Below, one piece after another: positions 23,201 through 34,900 of a stretch of DNA of 64,000 nt. Position numbers and translations under genes: made by a program. The notes under the pieces are model-generated. The model made no database searches, was not told the DNA's origin, and saw only the letters and a list, made by a program, of their open reading frames with translations. Position 1 is the first letter of the stretch. Each line of letters begins with the position of its first letter. This DNA is from Leptoclinus maculatus (lineage: Eukaryota > Chordata > Actinopteri > Perciformes > Stichaeidae): contig JAVDOI010000003.1 in the NCBI GenBank assembly GCA_032191485.1, positions 27,572,336 to 27,636,335 of the forward strand, written 5' to 3'.

Positions 23201-26200
23201 GGAGGGAAAGCAAAAGGGGGTGGCGAGAAGAGGAGAGGGGTGGGGGGGGGTGGGGATGGGGTTGAGAGGCGGACTGGGATGCTGTTGATGCCCCTACCCT
23301 ATTAAAAGCAGGCTAATTTAGAAAAATTGAGGACACACAGTCACTCACAAAAACACACAGAGGTGTGCGCATGAATGTGAGTGCAGGCTGACATGTGTTT
23401 AAACAAACTCATATACACAAACTGATACACGTGTAAAGATGCAATAACTCTGCGTGTCCATAACTCACAAACACACGTTTAGGAACACGGGCCGCAAGTA
23501 GGTAGGTGTGGGATTAAAGGATCATTCACGTTTATTACAACTGGGATCGTGTTTTCATAGTTTTAGCCCCCATTTCTATTGGTTATGATAAGAACATACG
23601 CGGGATAGTAATTGCTGAGATCAGGGAATATGGCGACATCAGCACCACAAAGTCTGACGCCGCAAAAAAAAGGAAAAAAAAGTCAGTGATCATGTCGATC
23701 ACGCAGGTTGTAAAGAAGTCAACAATTGAGACACGTCCTCACTTTATTTGGAGGTGAAAAATAAAAGTGAGTGCAGCCAAAATGATGCTAATGAAACTGT
23801 GTGTGTGCACTAGCTCTAGGTTGGTCCATGTAGAATGTTTACGACAGACAGTTTAGGTTCAAATGTAATGGTTGACTTTCATTTTGTCTTCCGAATATGT
23901 TTGGCTAACATGCAGCTTTGTATAAAGGCTTGAACATACCAGCATTTAAAATGCTAAAATATTGCATCGAAATCAAATCCAAGAGTCTCATATCGCGATA
24001 TCGGTACAAAATCAAGAGATTGCCCAACTATAGCTTGCTGTGTTGCGCAATCCAATTTAACTTAACCTCCTCTGTCGGAGTTTAAGCTGCTTCAAATACG
24101 TTTTAAAAACTGTGTGACCTTATTGTCTGCTAACTGACAATTTTAGCAAGCTGTAAGCAAGCGTTTTCCTCTTTAATAACTGTTCAATGAATAAGATGGT
24201 GTAAATGCTTCATCTTTACATTTACTATCCCTTTGTCCTAAAATGTGTAGCCACCACACACACACAAACACACGTGTTTTATATCTTCTCCCGTCTTTAT
24301 TATCTTCTGGAGGCCCCACACAGCATGCAGCAAGTGGTACGGTACAGTAGGAGGTCGCTAATGTTTTCCTTTATTAGTCACTTCTAAATCTGGACAGCAA
24401 TATGTCACCAGACAGGCACACAGTCAGACTAAAGGAGCACCTGATTGCTGTCACAGATTCTCTGGGTGGTATGTATACATGTCACCACCGTTAGTCCATA
24501 TTATTTACCATATGTGACGACCTTTTGCAACATTAGGGGTGCAACTAAGGACAAATTTCATTATCAATTAATCTGGCCGATTTTTTTTCTTGATTCATTA
24601 TGAAAAATGTTATTAATACTGTTTAGTAGGGCACCAATGTGTCCATAATTCAGATTCCGAAATAAATTAAAAAAAATTGTTTGTCAAGGACAAAGCAATA
24701 AACTGGTTACGTTAGGTTAATTGTCACACTCTCATTACATTTCCTTGTCAAAATGTATCTCAAACATTTCATTTAAAAGTCCCTACATTTCTATTTTTGT
24801 AGTTCCTAGCAATGACTCGCTGCATTATCTAACTAGCTGCTGCAGGTTTGCACACACACACACACACACACACACAGGCACATTTCCAGAAGTGATTTCT
24901 GAGGAACACTGGTGAAGCAAAGACACAATCAAACAGTTAGTAGCCCTCTCCTCCATCTCAAAGACACGGCTATGCATTGTTCAGCCTTGTGTTTACAACA
25001 CATACAAAGACCTACACACACATCACACCTGGCACGAAATGTCTGAAGTTTAACTGTCAAAGGTTTTAGGTTTCACTGGAGTCTACAGAACTACTGTACA
25101 TGCCCGCCGCCGGTTTATCAGGTGAGACGTATATAGTGAATCTCAGCCGGTAATCAGGGTGTTGTTTCCAGGAATGCACAGCATAGATATTGACGGACAA
25201 CGCAGACTTGTGTTAGCCTTCACTCGCTGGGTGCTTTTTTTTTTTTTTCTCTCTCAGCTGTCCAAAGGAGAATGTTAGAAGTGCTGCCAAGACTACCAAC
25301 CGATCAATCGCAGAAAAAGCAAACTCAAACAATGTTTTGACCCAGGTCTAAAAGTGATTTTTAGTGTAGAGCTGACCTTCTCTCAACATGCCCACAGACA
25401 GACATTTCACGAATCGACAGGCCTGGCAAGACTTCCTCCTTCTCTTGGTGATTTCACATTCATTGGACGCTGGGCAGCTGTAGTCAATGTTACCTGGAGG
25501 AGAAGAGAGGAAAATGAATAAAAACATGTCAATAATTCAACCGTATTGTTCAATGTCTTCACTTTCACTCTGATTCAGTCAAAAGGTAGATGTCACTAAA
25601 ATGTGTCACAGCACAACATCTTAAAAGGGAACTTTAATTTAATATCGTACTCCCATAAAGTTGGGAGAGACATATTTTAAAAAGTATGATCATTATTTGA
25701 AGCAATAGACGCAGGGATATCCTGACTTTTACTTCCTGGTGTGGGTCATGCATCGAAAACACAGGATCCTTCCCATAATGCAGCTGGAAAGAGTCTTTCA
25801 TTAGACTGTCCCTGCTTGGTAAATACTCACACCTTTTCGAACTCTACACCTCCAGTTTTTATGCCTCAGGCTTTCTGTTAATAAACGCGTAGTCTCATGC
25901 AGAAAATGAGATGACCCCGATGACGTCACTATGACATCATCAGGATTATTTTTCTCTGACTTGGCAAAGCTCCCTCTACAGAGGACATTATACAACTGTT
26001 TTCAAACGTTAAAAAAAAAAATCCTCATTCAGTCCCTCAGTGCGATCACATACAAAAGCACATTGTCTACACCTAATTGGGAGTAATGTGCGTTAAGCCC
26101 GATGGCGTTGAGCCCGTTCTAGGCGCTCTCAGCTGCCACCCTCGATCAGAAACAGGAAGTATCTGACGAGCCAGACATCAGATCTCATTGGTTGATCTGA

Positions 26201-26687
26201 CAGCCGTTCATCCTGTTTGCCTTTTGAACCCCATCGACAGTCGCCAACCTCTACAGGCCTAAATGCATCACAGCCTGCTGGGTCCTCGACCCGGGCGGCG
26301 AGCCCACAGAGCACAAGACAATCCTTTTAAAACACCCACACCGCATGCCACACCGCATGCCGCTTGCCTCTCGACTTTTAGGGGCGACGCCAATGTGCAC
26401 ACATTCATCACCATATGTTATCTGAGGCTTGAAAGCCTAAACTCAAACATGTTGACTGTATACACGATGCACTGAAAGTTTAACCGCGTATCAGCTGTTT
26501 GCAAACAGGTCTTTATTTTCTGCAGTTTGAGGCAGGGGGCGGAGGCTGTGAGCTAACTGATCGGGTTTTGTTTATACCAAAACAAATGACTGCATCTGCA
26601 CCATGTTGCTAGTAAAACAGGTTTATGTGATGCAGGAAGGCATTATCAGTCATGCAGACTAAACTCTGTTACTAAGTATAAAACTGA

Positions 26688-26719
<32 letters not shown>

Positions 26720-28349
26720 TGTCTCTGTCTTACCTTGGATGGTCCTCTTGAAGAAGGCCTTGCAGGCTTCACAGGAGGCCACACCATAGTGGTAGCCCGA
26801 GGCAACGTCGCCGCACACCAGACACACACGCTTGGCCACCGAGCCCAGCATGAATTCACACTTCACTTGGCTTTCTCCCCCCACAAACATCCTGGATAGA
26901 GGTGGGAGAGAAGGAGAGGAGGGGAGGAGGGTGAGGGCACACGTTAAGAGGAGCGTGCTCAGATAGTAACAGTACTTCCGTTGAAACACACAAAATAAAA
27001 GGGGACAACGTATTGCATACACCAACCTATTTGCGCCTGCATTGTTGGCCAACCCCCCCGCCGTGTGACCATAGAGGCCCGGGGAGTCCAGCCCATTGCT
27101 GTGATTGTGGTGGCCTTTGAGCAGGGCCCCGTAGCTGGAGTTTGTGTCCGACGAGGTGCTTCCAGGACTGGGCTGGGCCGGGCTGACGTCCCCCTGAGAG
27201 CTGGGGCTGGAGGGCTCACGCTTTATAGTGGAGGGACAGGTGGGGTCCAAGCCCCTCACTGACATCCTGCCGAAATGTCTGGAGAAGAGGGAGGGGACAT
27301 TTGATTGGATATGATTGGATATACGCATCTTGTTGTAATACATATTCATGATGGTGAGAGATTTGACTTTCAGGTCAGCTTTATATCATGAGTCACCTTG
27401 GTAATGCTATAAATATTAATGACTGGCTAGTTTTATTAAGTCAGGCATAATTAACACAGATTGGAACAAACCTTACGATGAATCTATGGATTCATATATG
27501 TATTTTCAAACCCCATACAGAGCATTAAGCTCATAATATTTCTTTCAAACGACACCCTTTTTTCCCCGTTCAACAGTCTCCGGATGCTTCGAAGACCTCC
27601 GCCTCTCCATCACCACGCCCCTCCATTCATGCAATCCATCCATCCCGGTCCAAACTAAACTGGCCGTTTGTGATTTCCAATCCCCACGTATGCAAAGCCA
27701 GCCGTCCATTACACTGCTTTGTTTTTAAAGAAAGAGTATTGCTTAAGCAAACGTAGGGAAATAGCCAAGTCAGCAATCATCCGGGTCGTCTTTCGCTCTC
27801 CATTGTCTCTTTTGTGTCTCTCATCATTCCCGACCTGTCAAGCATCACAGCTAACCTGTTGTCACAACAGCTAACAACTTTTATTTACTGTTAGGAAATG
27901 TTAGACAATGCCGACAATGAAAATAATCCATTGAATGACACATGAACAAATGCTTTGTGGTGCATTAACTGAGATTACGTGTTTGTACTAGTTCATTGTG
28001 TATTGAGCATGGACAGCCAAACCCCCAAACCACTTAAAAGGACAATAAAGAATGGTTTTAAGAACGACACACTTGGCTTTTTCTGTTGATAATATTAAAA
28101 CACAGACAAAAATACATCCATGTCTTGTGTCTTAAGCATTGCTCACATACTTTTGGAAGTATTTTCTATGAATACATCCATTACAACGGCTTAAAATAAA
28201 TTTCCCTGCGTGCTAAAGTGTGCATCATTACTTTATTATTGGATCAAGATGTGACTACAACAGACTCTCTGTCACCACGACGAGGACAGAAAAAAAGCTT
28301 CTGAAACCAGTTGAGGTGTGCACCAGGCTCACAGGCATGTGATCTGGGG

Positions 28350-28394
<45 letters not shown>

Positions 28395-28520
28395 GCACTC
28401 TCATCGTGGCGTCAGGCGTCCATGTGTGGATGTAAAAATAAAAACCATAGACAGGCTCCCACTTCTCTACGCACACTTCAGATTCATGTGATCAGGAACA
28501 TGTTCAAGCTCCATGTGCAC

Positions 28521-28578
<58 letters not shown>

Positions 28579-28727
28579 TTGCATACACACTTACAGACAC
28601 ATTTTAAAGCAAGTGTCTTCATAAACACCCCGACACATACTGGCATGCAACTGTTTGTTGCCAGGCCAACTTTAAAAAGACCCCTGCTGTCTCACTCTCT
28701 GTCGCACACTTCCACACAGACACACAC

Positions 28728-28780
<53 letters not shown>

Positions 28781-31700
28781 CTCCCACTCTAATCTTGGCT
28801 TTAGATGTCCAATTCAGTCTGTTTCCTGTCATGTAAATCAGCATCATTTGGTAGGCAAAAAGACTGGCTGCTTTTAATCACCTCCAGAGTAAACCATGGG
28901 CACGCGCTATTGACCCCTCTACAAAGCCACAAAGACCGACGCACAGCAAGAGACAGACCGACAGCAAGATACCAACAGAGCCAACAGCAGACTTCTCTAG
29001 AAGAAAACAAAGCAACTACAGCAACGCAATCAGCACCTGCTGTCTTAATAATTGTCATCAATTTATTTCTTCATCACTTATGGGCAGTGCAACAATTGGC
29101 ATGTTCTCAAGTTATGGCGAACATGCTAGCAAACATTTGCTAAATACCTGTCTCTTTAGCTGCTAAATGCTGCGTTATGTCAACTAGTTGCTAATGTTTG
29201 TCACTTTTTCACTGAAAGCTGCTGCCCTCTACGGCAGCAACCTGAGAGCAGGGAGTGAATCACAACAGTGTAAGTTGTGGACTGTAAAACCAAAACAACT
29301 ACGGAGGGTCGAGGTGGCGAGTTTAAAAAGCTTTAAACATTTGGTTTTGTAGAACAACATTCCTTAAGATACAAATATCGTTTTGTCATCATTTACTGAA
29401 TTTCAGGTATCGTAACAGCGCCTAGTTTTGAAAAATTCCCAACAATACCCGACTCTTAAGCCTTAAGCTGAGTCTTAAACCCACCAATTAACACAACATA
29501 TTAACCCCTCTTCCCCCCTCCCAACTTTCACCCCTCCAATCCACTTTGAAGACTATAAAAACAGTACGGTGAGGAGATTTCAGACTCACAGGTTTACTTA
29601 TTGGCTATCCATCACAGGCGTCCATATTGCTAGTGTCAAGTCTCTGACAGATACAGAGTGAGATATACTTTGTGCTCTCCTATTATAATGCATCACGGGG
29701 AGGAAGACGAGGAGGAGGAGAGGGGTGTGGGTGGAGGGGGGGGGGGTGTTTTGCTTTCATAATGAAATGGCATTAGTGTGGGGTGATCAGATGTGATGTA
29801 ATATTCACTCTGACAGATTACTAATCTACAACTCCACATAAAAGCCCATCAAAAGACTGTTGGTGCAGCTCCTACAGCGGCATGCAGCGGGGATAAATCA
29901 GAGAGGGTGTGTGTGTGTGTCAATAGGTATTATGTGTGTGTGTGTGTGTGTCCATGGGTATTCAAAGTTATCGTACCTTACCCCTTTGTGTCCCAGAATT
30001 CAAAACAACTCTAATTGCACCTTGGCAACAAAAGGCCAAAATTCAGCGTGAAACGACGAGGAGACAGAAAGAGAGAAGAAGAAGAGAGGCGGGAGGAAAT
30101 TACAAGAGCGGCAGACAGATAGAGGGAGTGTGAAAAAGCCGGGAAGGGACAGAAAGAGAAAGGGGGCAGTCCTGTGGCTCATTAACCTGGGGGTGTTGAA
30201 AGAAAAGGGAGAAGGCAACACTCACTTCCAAATGAGCGGAGTCATAATGCAGACAATGACCCGACGGATGAAGGAGGGAGGAAGGGAGGGAGGGAGGGAG
30301 AGAGGGAGAAGAAAACAAGGAGGGAAGGAAAGACAGAAAACAAGAAGGAAGTGACAAAGAGATATAAAGAAAAGTAAAAGCAGATCTACAGGCCTTGGGG
30401 AAGTGAAAATAAAATGCAAAAAAAAACTACTGACTAACCTTTTAGCCCGAACCCCAACCCTGAGGAGCAGTTATTTAGGTCAGTGGGGTCTCAGTAGTGG
30501 TTCTGATTTTTTTTGTGTTTTTTTTTTACTAATGAGCCAGTAGGAGATGAGCAGGGATCAGTGGCACCCCAGGCCATCCGTAAGAGCCTTAGTCAGGCTT
30601 TGGACGAAGCTGTTAGCAGGGAGATGAGGTGCCTGCTGCTGGAGCTTTGGACCCGCAAGGCTCTGGAAACATGGATAGCGTGCCATACAGGGGATCATCT
30701 CTGGCCATCGCTGCCTTTTCCCCCTATTCTGTATCCGGTCGATTCTGTCACCAGCGATCAGCCGACCTGTACGTCCCCCCACATGTCTTGCTCGTCTTCC
30801 GCCTCGCTGTCCCATCTTTCCCTGCTAGGGGTCATTTGTTACTTTCAATCCCCAAAATGCCTGATGAGATGTTGTCTCAGAGCCCAGTGATTGTGCCACA
30901 GCTGATAAAAGCGCAGCAGTGATGATAATGAACATGATTTTTTTTTAAAAAGGATGGCAATCAAAAAGATGTCCCGGGGTAATCAAACAGCTGCTTCACA
31001 GGCGTTTGTTTGCTTGGTGCATGTCGGGAAGGTTTTCTTTAGATGAAACAGGCTTTTTTTCTCCGACTGGTCTTACCCACTCACCCTCTACAAACAGTCT
31101 GAACAATGTCAACTGTAAGCAACGCAAACAAGCCTCCACACCAGAGAGATGTTCATCCAAATGTCCCCAAAACACAAAGAAAGAAACTTTATGTTACATT
31201 TTTATTTCCATAGAACTTTTCCTATTATACCTCAACAAGGCTGAAAGGATTCGCCAAATAACCGATTAGTCAATCAACAGAAAATTATCAAAAATATTTC
31301 GATCATTGATTAATAGTTTGAGACATTTTTTTAAGCAAATATAACATTCTCTACTTCCATATATTGAATTGTGAAATCTTTTCTGCTAAACAAAACAAAA
31401 CGAGCCATTTTTAGACTGGAGGAGCGTTAATTACTATGTTCTGATGTTTTATAGACTACAGGAGGACTTCAGTAATCCATAAGAAATAACCATCTTATTA
31501 AGCCTTAAACTGGTCATTAATGGCAAATATCTACACCGGCTTAATTCAAACGAAGACAAATCGCAAACACAAGGATGCTTTCAAACGTTGTGGCATTCCT
31601 CTACAAGACACAAAGAGTCAGAAGACTGACTCTCTAAAGTATTTAAATCAACTGGAAAATCTAAAGCGTAACACTGTAGAATACCTGTGCAGCACAAGCA

Positions 31701-31948
31701 GACACATATACGTCATAAACACACACACACAATGTCCCACGAATCAAACATGAAATAACATTTGATCTCAGTCAAGACATCATAAGGAAGCAGTCAGTCA
31801 CCTAAACTTCCACACTCAACCTGTGTGACGCTATGAAGAGTACGCACACGTCTTGCTCGGCAGAGTGGTTTTTGAAAGGTGAAAGTACTTACTCTGTGTC
31901 AGAGTGGTAGGTGAAACACTCTGGGAGGTAGAGGTCGACTAAATCCAT
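14272..31948 (-). CDS. esrrg: Estrogen-related receptor gamma-type nuclear receptor
   Basis: Eight coding exons were assembled: 31948-31893 (ATG), 27278-27027, 26891-26734, 25493-25377, 20069-19959, 19357-19175, 15026-14757 and 14516-14272 (TGA). They total 1,392 nt, 463 residues (human ESRRG 458), with all phases compatible. The N-terminus MDLVDLYLPECF parallels human MDSVELCLPESF. IKREPSSP at residues 37-44 keeps the phospho-dependent sumoylation motif. The DNA-binding domain runs from C126, with P-box CEACKA at 143-148 and the second finger in the 117-nt exon, followed by the A-box VRLDRVRGGRQKYKRR, which recognises extended half-sites. The ligand-binding domain fills residues ~230-463 and ends with AF-2 HKLFLELLEA. 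Known role: constitutively active orphan receptor controlling mitochondrial and oxidative genes with PGC-1 coactivators. GLLDLNNAILQLVKKYK points to gamma type, not alpha or beta; esrrga, esrrgb or the fish 'delta' cannot be separated. A second Met at residue 24 could start the shorter isoform known in mammals. Neighbour gpatch2 agrees with human 1q41. Confidence 0.95.
17192..17516. mobile_element. Palindromic foldback repeat (MITE-like)
   Basis: Two arms of about 130 bp are imperfect reverse complements. The left arm runs CTTAGATGAGAAGATTGATACC ... GTTAGCCTAGCTTAGCATAAAGACTGG. The right arm carries CCAGTCTGTATGCTAAGCTAAGCTAACC ... GGTATTGATCCTCTCATCTAAC. The middle holds a (CAAA)n run. The TTAGCTTAGCATAAAGACTGGAAACAGGGGGAAAC core is familiar from many percomorph genomes. 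It lies in the esrrg intron between the 183-nt and 270-nt exons. No protein is encoded. Confidence 0.75.
17921..17944. repeat. poly(G)24 tract
   Basis: An uninterrupted run of 24 G, preceded by GGGGA, in an esrrg intron. It is a strong candidate for quadruplex formation or for a sequencing-length error. Confidence 0.9.
18970..18991. repeat. (CA)n microsatellite
   Basis: Eleven CA units in the esrrg intron 184 bp downstream-strand-wise of the exon at 19175-19357. Confidence 0.9.
21899..22124 (-). mobile_element. tRNA-derived SINE
   Basis: Read on the - strand, the element begins GGGGGCGACTGTGGCTAAGTGG, a tRNA-like head with A-box TGGCTAAGTGG. About 30 nt on comes a B-box, GGTTCGATTCC. A body with TCTTGAGCAAGACACTTAACCCC follows, and a 3' tail with CGCTTTGGATAAAAGCGTCTG, GCTAAATGAC and ATGTAAT repeats. 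The tail motif is widespread in fish SINEs (V-SINE-like; family name from memory). It lies in an esrrg intron, in the same orientation as the gene. Confidence 0.8.
24536..24612. repeat. Fragment of dispersed teleost repeat (GGGGTGCAACTAA type)
   Basis: AGGGGTGCAACTAAGGACAA, ATTTCATTATCAATTAATC and CTTGATTCATTA follow the start of a repeat common in teleosts (GGGCTGCAACTAACGATTATTTTCATT...). Only the first roughly 75 bp are recognisable. It is in an esrrg intron. Family assignment is from memory. Confidence 0.5.
26690..26719. repeat. (TG)15 next to an esrrg splice donor
   Basis: On the - strand this reads (CA)15 and starts 14 nt inside the intron that follows the first zinc-finger exon (donor GTAAGA at 26733). 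CA tracts just downstream of donors are known hnRNP L sites in vertebrates. Confidence 0.9.
28352..28776. repeat. Cluster of three long (CA)n tracts
   Basis: CA runs at 28352-28390, about 28517-28574 and about 28722-28776 lie within 425 bp of esrrg intron 1. The open frames across them (His-Thr repeats) are repeat artefacts. Confidence 0.9.
30040..30365. repeat. Polypurine (GA-rich) tract
   Basis: More than 300 bp are strongly purine-biased on the + strand, including (GGGA)n at about 30280-30300. It is in esrrg intron 1. Such mirror-like polypurine DNA can form triplexes. No coding meaning is seen. Confidence 0.8.
31247..31345. repeat. Fragment of dispersed teleost repeat (GATTAGTCAATCAACAG type)
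   Basis: CCGATTAGTCAATCAACAG, AAAATTATC, GATTAATAGTTTGAGACATTTTTTTAAGC match the inner end of the same common teleost repeat family as the piece at 24536-24612. It lies in esrrg intron 1, near the first coding exon. Confidence 0.5.
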
Positions 31949-34900
31949 GTGAACTCTGCCACCATGCTCTGAAGATGAGAAAAATGGACGTCTGTTTTCT
32001 TCTCCTTCTCTTGATCTTTGGTCTCTCCTCTGCAGATTTCATAAACTGTGGCTCTCACCGCAGTGCTTGTCCCTTTCTCTTTACTCTGCCCCCAAACTTT
32101 GTCTCCATCTACTGTCCTCTCGTCTGTGGCATAACACCCTCGGCTCCTCTCATTGTCCCTTGCGTCTCTCGTCTCCCCTGTCACTCGCACTTCTCCTTGG
32201 CCACTGGCTGCTTTTGAAGTCCTGACTGTTGTGACTAGCTGGCTGTGTGTGACAAGGGTCTCCAAGCAGAGCTGGCCCTCATGAGCCACACCATTTGAAT
32301 GGCCTTCCCTCTGAAGGCTGAGCTGGCAGTTGATTGGCTGCCCTCTGAGCCAATGAGAGGCGGCCTCTCGCTGGGGCAGGTGGATGTGACAACAGAGGAT
32401 GTTTTGGGGCTTAGCGCTAAGAAACAACTTTGTATGGGAATGTAGAAGGTGAATTCTCACATTAATAGCAGCGGTTATTGTTTTTATTATAGTAGCTGGG
32501 AAGCAAAAAAAGGGCTCTGACTAAATTATCTGTATGTGTGTGAATAAAATATACTGCCACATACATCTACACAGTTGTATGATCTTAATCAATTAATCCA
32601 ATCTAATGTGTAACATAGTAATAGATCCACACAAGATATATCCACTTGAAACATCAGTTATAGGCATTTACCAATGAAAACATCTGGTTCCAGCTTATTA
32701 AACATGAAAATAAGACGCTATTTTCTGTTTTATATTATTGTTAATTAAACATATTTGAGTTTTGCATTATTGGTTGGAAAAAACAAGCATCACCACGAAC
32801 ATTCTCATTAGTTGTACCCGAAGAAAGAGCTTTGATCATAAACATATGGACAACCACACATACGCACAGTTTGTAACCAAGCCTTAACTGACTTACTGCT
32901 CGTTTTATCTGGTTTAATCAGCTACAGCTGTGTGCCTAATGTCACGCTTTTAGCCTTTCGCTGGCATCACACACGTGCACGCAAAATAAGAAACACAGTA
33001 AGTAGTGCTTGGCCTGGGAAGAGGGTTAACAGGTGCAACAAGACGTAGTGTGACCGACAGAAACACAGGAAGACAGAACTAAATGTAAGAAGCCCGGTGT
33101 TAGAGGAGTCAACCTGTTGTCACTACGTCCTAATCCACTTAAAAGACAGACGCATAGGGGATCTGTCAGAGTCCATGCCAACAAAAATCCCTGTATGTGC
33201 AGAAAAACAAGCTTTGGGGAGTGTTTGGCTGTGTGGGGACACACACAGATACACTGCTCAGCCTTGTTGAGAGGTCATGGGTCAAATTCAAATGATGATG
33301 GTGATGGTGAAGTCCCAGCACGGGGCCTCAGTGTGGATGCTGGCCACGGAGCATTGAATAAATGACTTATATGACAGTATACAGTAGAGTGCTTAAAATA
33401 CGTTCCTTCCACATTGTTCCAGTTGTTTCTGCATCAGCTTGGTACAGCAATGAAGTATTCATCAGTGTACAGGCACAGGACTCTATTGTGTATGTTTTAA
33501 ACTAACAGAACATAATAAGAGTCCGATGGAGATTCAAATTTTGTGAATTAACTTCCTCGCTTATCATAGAAAAACAGAAAATGCACCCTGTGTCTTTTAA
33601 CATACGGTGATGGAAGAACAATAGCCATACATTCCTCTATGATAACAGTTTGAGCATCAAAAGTGCACAAACGCCAAAGGGAGTTTGGTAGACGTAAACC
33701 TCAGACTTCCTGCTCTTTTCATGTCCGTCTCGTCCCGTCTCTTCCCCTCTCGTTCGAGATGACGCCGGGCTCGTGCTTTGAGCTGACCCTCACCTGCCCA
33801 ACCTCCACAGGAATGAGATCACCTGCGCTAATCTGTTGTGCAAGATAAAGGCCAGACAGCAGACTGCAAGGAGTGGGGCCTTATCTCATTACGCACCACA
33901 TGAAACAGCTCGCCAAAGAGCAATACGGCAGCCACATACACAGACACGCAACACATGTAAACAAATGAAACGCGAGCACACAGGAAACGCACTCGAATAA
34001 AAAGCCATGAAAGATAAAGAGAGTGTGTTTTCTAATAATTTTATCTCAACCATAAAATGCAAAAAGCCAGACACCGAGTGCTACTATCGTATCACATCTC
34101 CTAAAGTTAATGCACCACATAAACCATTATCTACACTGAGAAATTATCTTTTATAAACCATTTAGGAAACCAAATGTTGACGCTCAAGCCAAGTGGCTCT
34201 TATCTCTCTGTGGCTTTTAGTTTGGCAGCTGCCGTCAATGGGTTTCTTTATTTGCTCAAAGAAAGCTGTGGAAGTTTTTTTTCAGATATTCAAGTTGGAA
34301 TCAAAACTTTGAGATTAATAATTTTTTTTTATCAATGGTTGATATTTTCCTTGGCACCGGCTGAATGGTCTTCAGACGCACCACAACAATGTTAATACGC
34401 ACTTGAGTAAAGCCAGAGTGGCGTCAAGCGAAACCACTTGAAAGACCCGACGCACCCCGAGCAGTTTATTCTTCTGATAATTCACTCGTTACTGTGTGCC
34501 ACTGTACAAAAGCTTTTTGTTGCTTCTATGTCAAAGGTCCATGTCGTTTGAGGTAAAGCAAATAAAAAGGTTGCAAGACTGAAAAGAAGTGGAACTCATT
34601 GAACCTAAATCGGTCGATTGAACCGCTATCAACAAAGAGGTTCAGAATAAATGCAGATCAGGGGCTGCACATGACGATCATCACATTTGTAGCCATGCTA
34701 GCGGCATAGTCAGTCTATCGGTTGGTTTGGTCCACAATTTCAGTCCAGAGTTAAATGTAATAACAAATGTGATTCCTAAAACTTTCATCGAGCGCCATCA
34801 TCATGCCGGGATGAGTAAACAACCTCTGCTGTAGGGAGAGCGGGGTTATTGGGACACTTTCGAAACTCCGAGAAATAACCTTCCACTACTCACAAACTAG

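Noticed and set aside
13132..24612. Possible additional exons or a nested gene in esrrg introns
   Set aside because: Scanned on both strands by eye; apart from the known receptor exons only repeats and short spurious frames were found.
26672..27349. Single 225-codon ORF with both the ERR N-terminus and zinc finger
   Set aside because: The two coding parts are separate exons (27278-27027 and 26891-26734). The middle is an intron that happens to be open.
28311..28836. His-Thr repeat ORFs
   Set aside because: Direct products of the (CA)n tracts. Similar Cys-Val ORFs at 37102-37389 and 57917-58214 were dropped for the same reason.
31975..32217. Open + strand frame beginning with a signal-peptide-like MRKMDVCFLLLLLIFGLSS
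   Set aside because: It is antisense to the region just upstream of the first esrrg coding exon, has no splice partners or family features, and looks like a chance reading of a pyrimidine-rich stretch.
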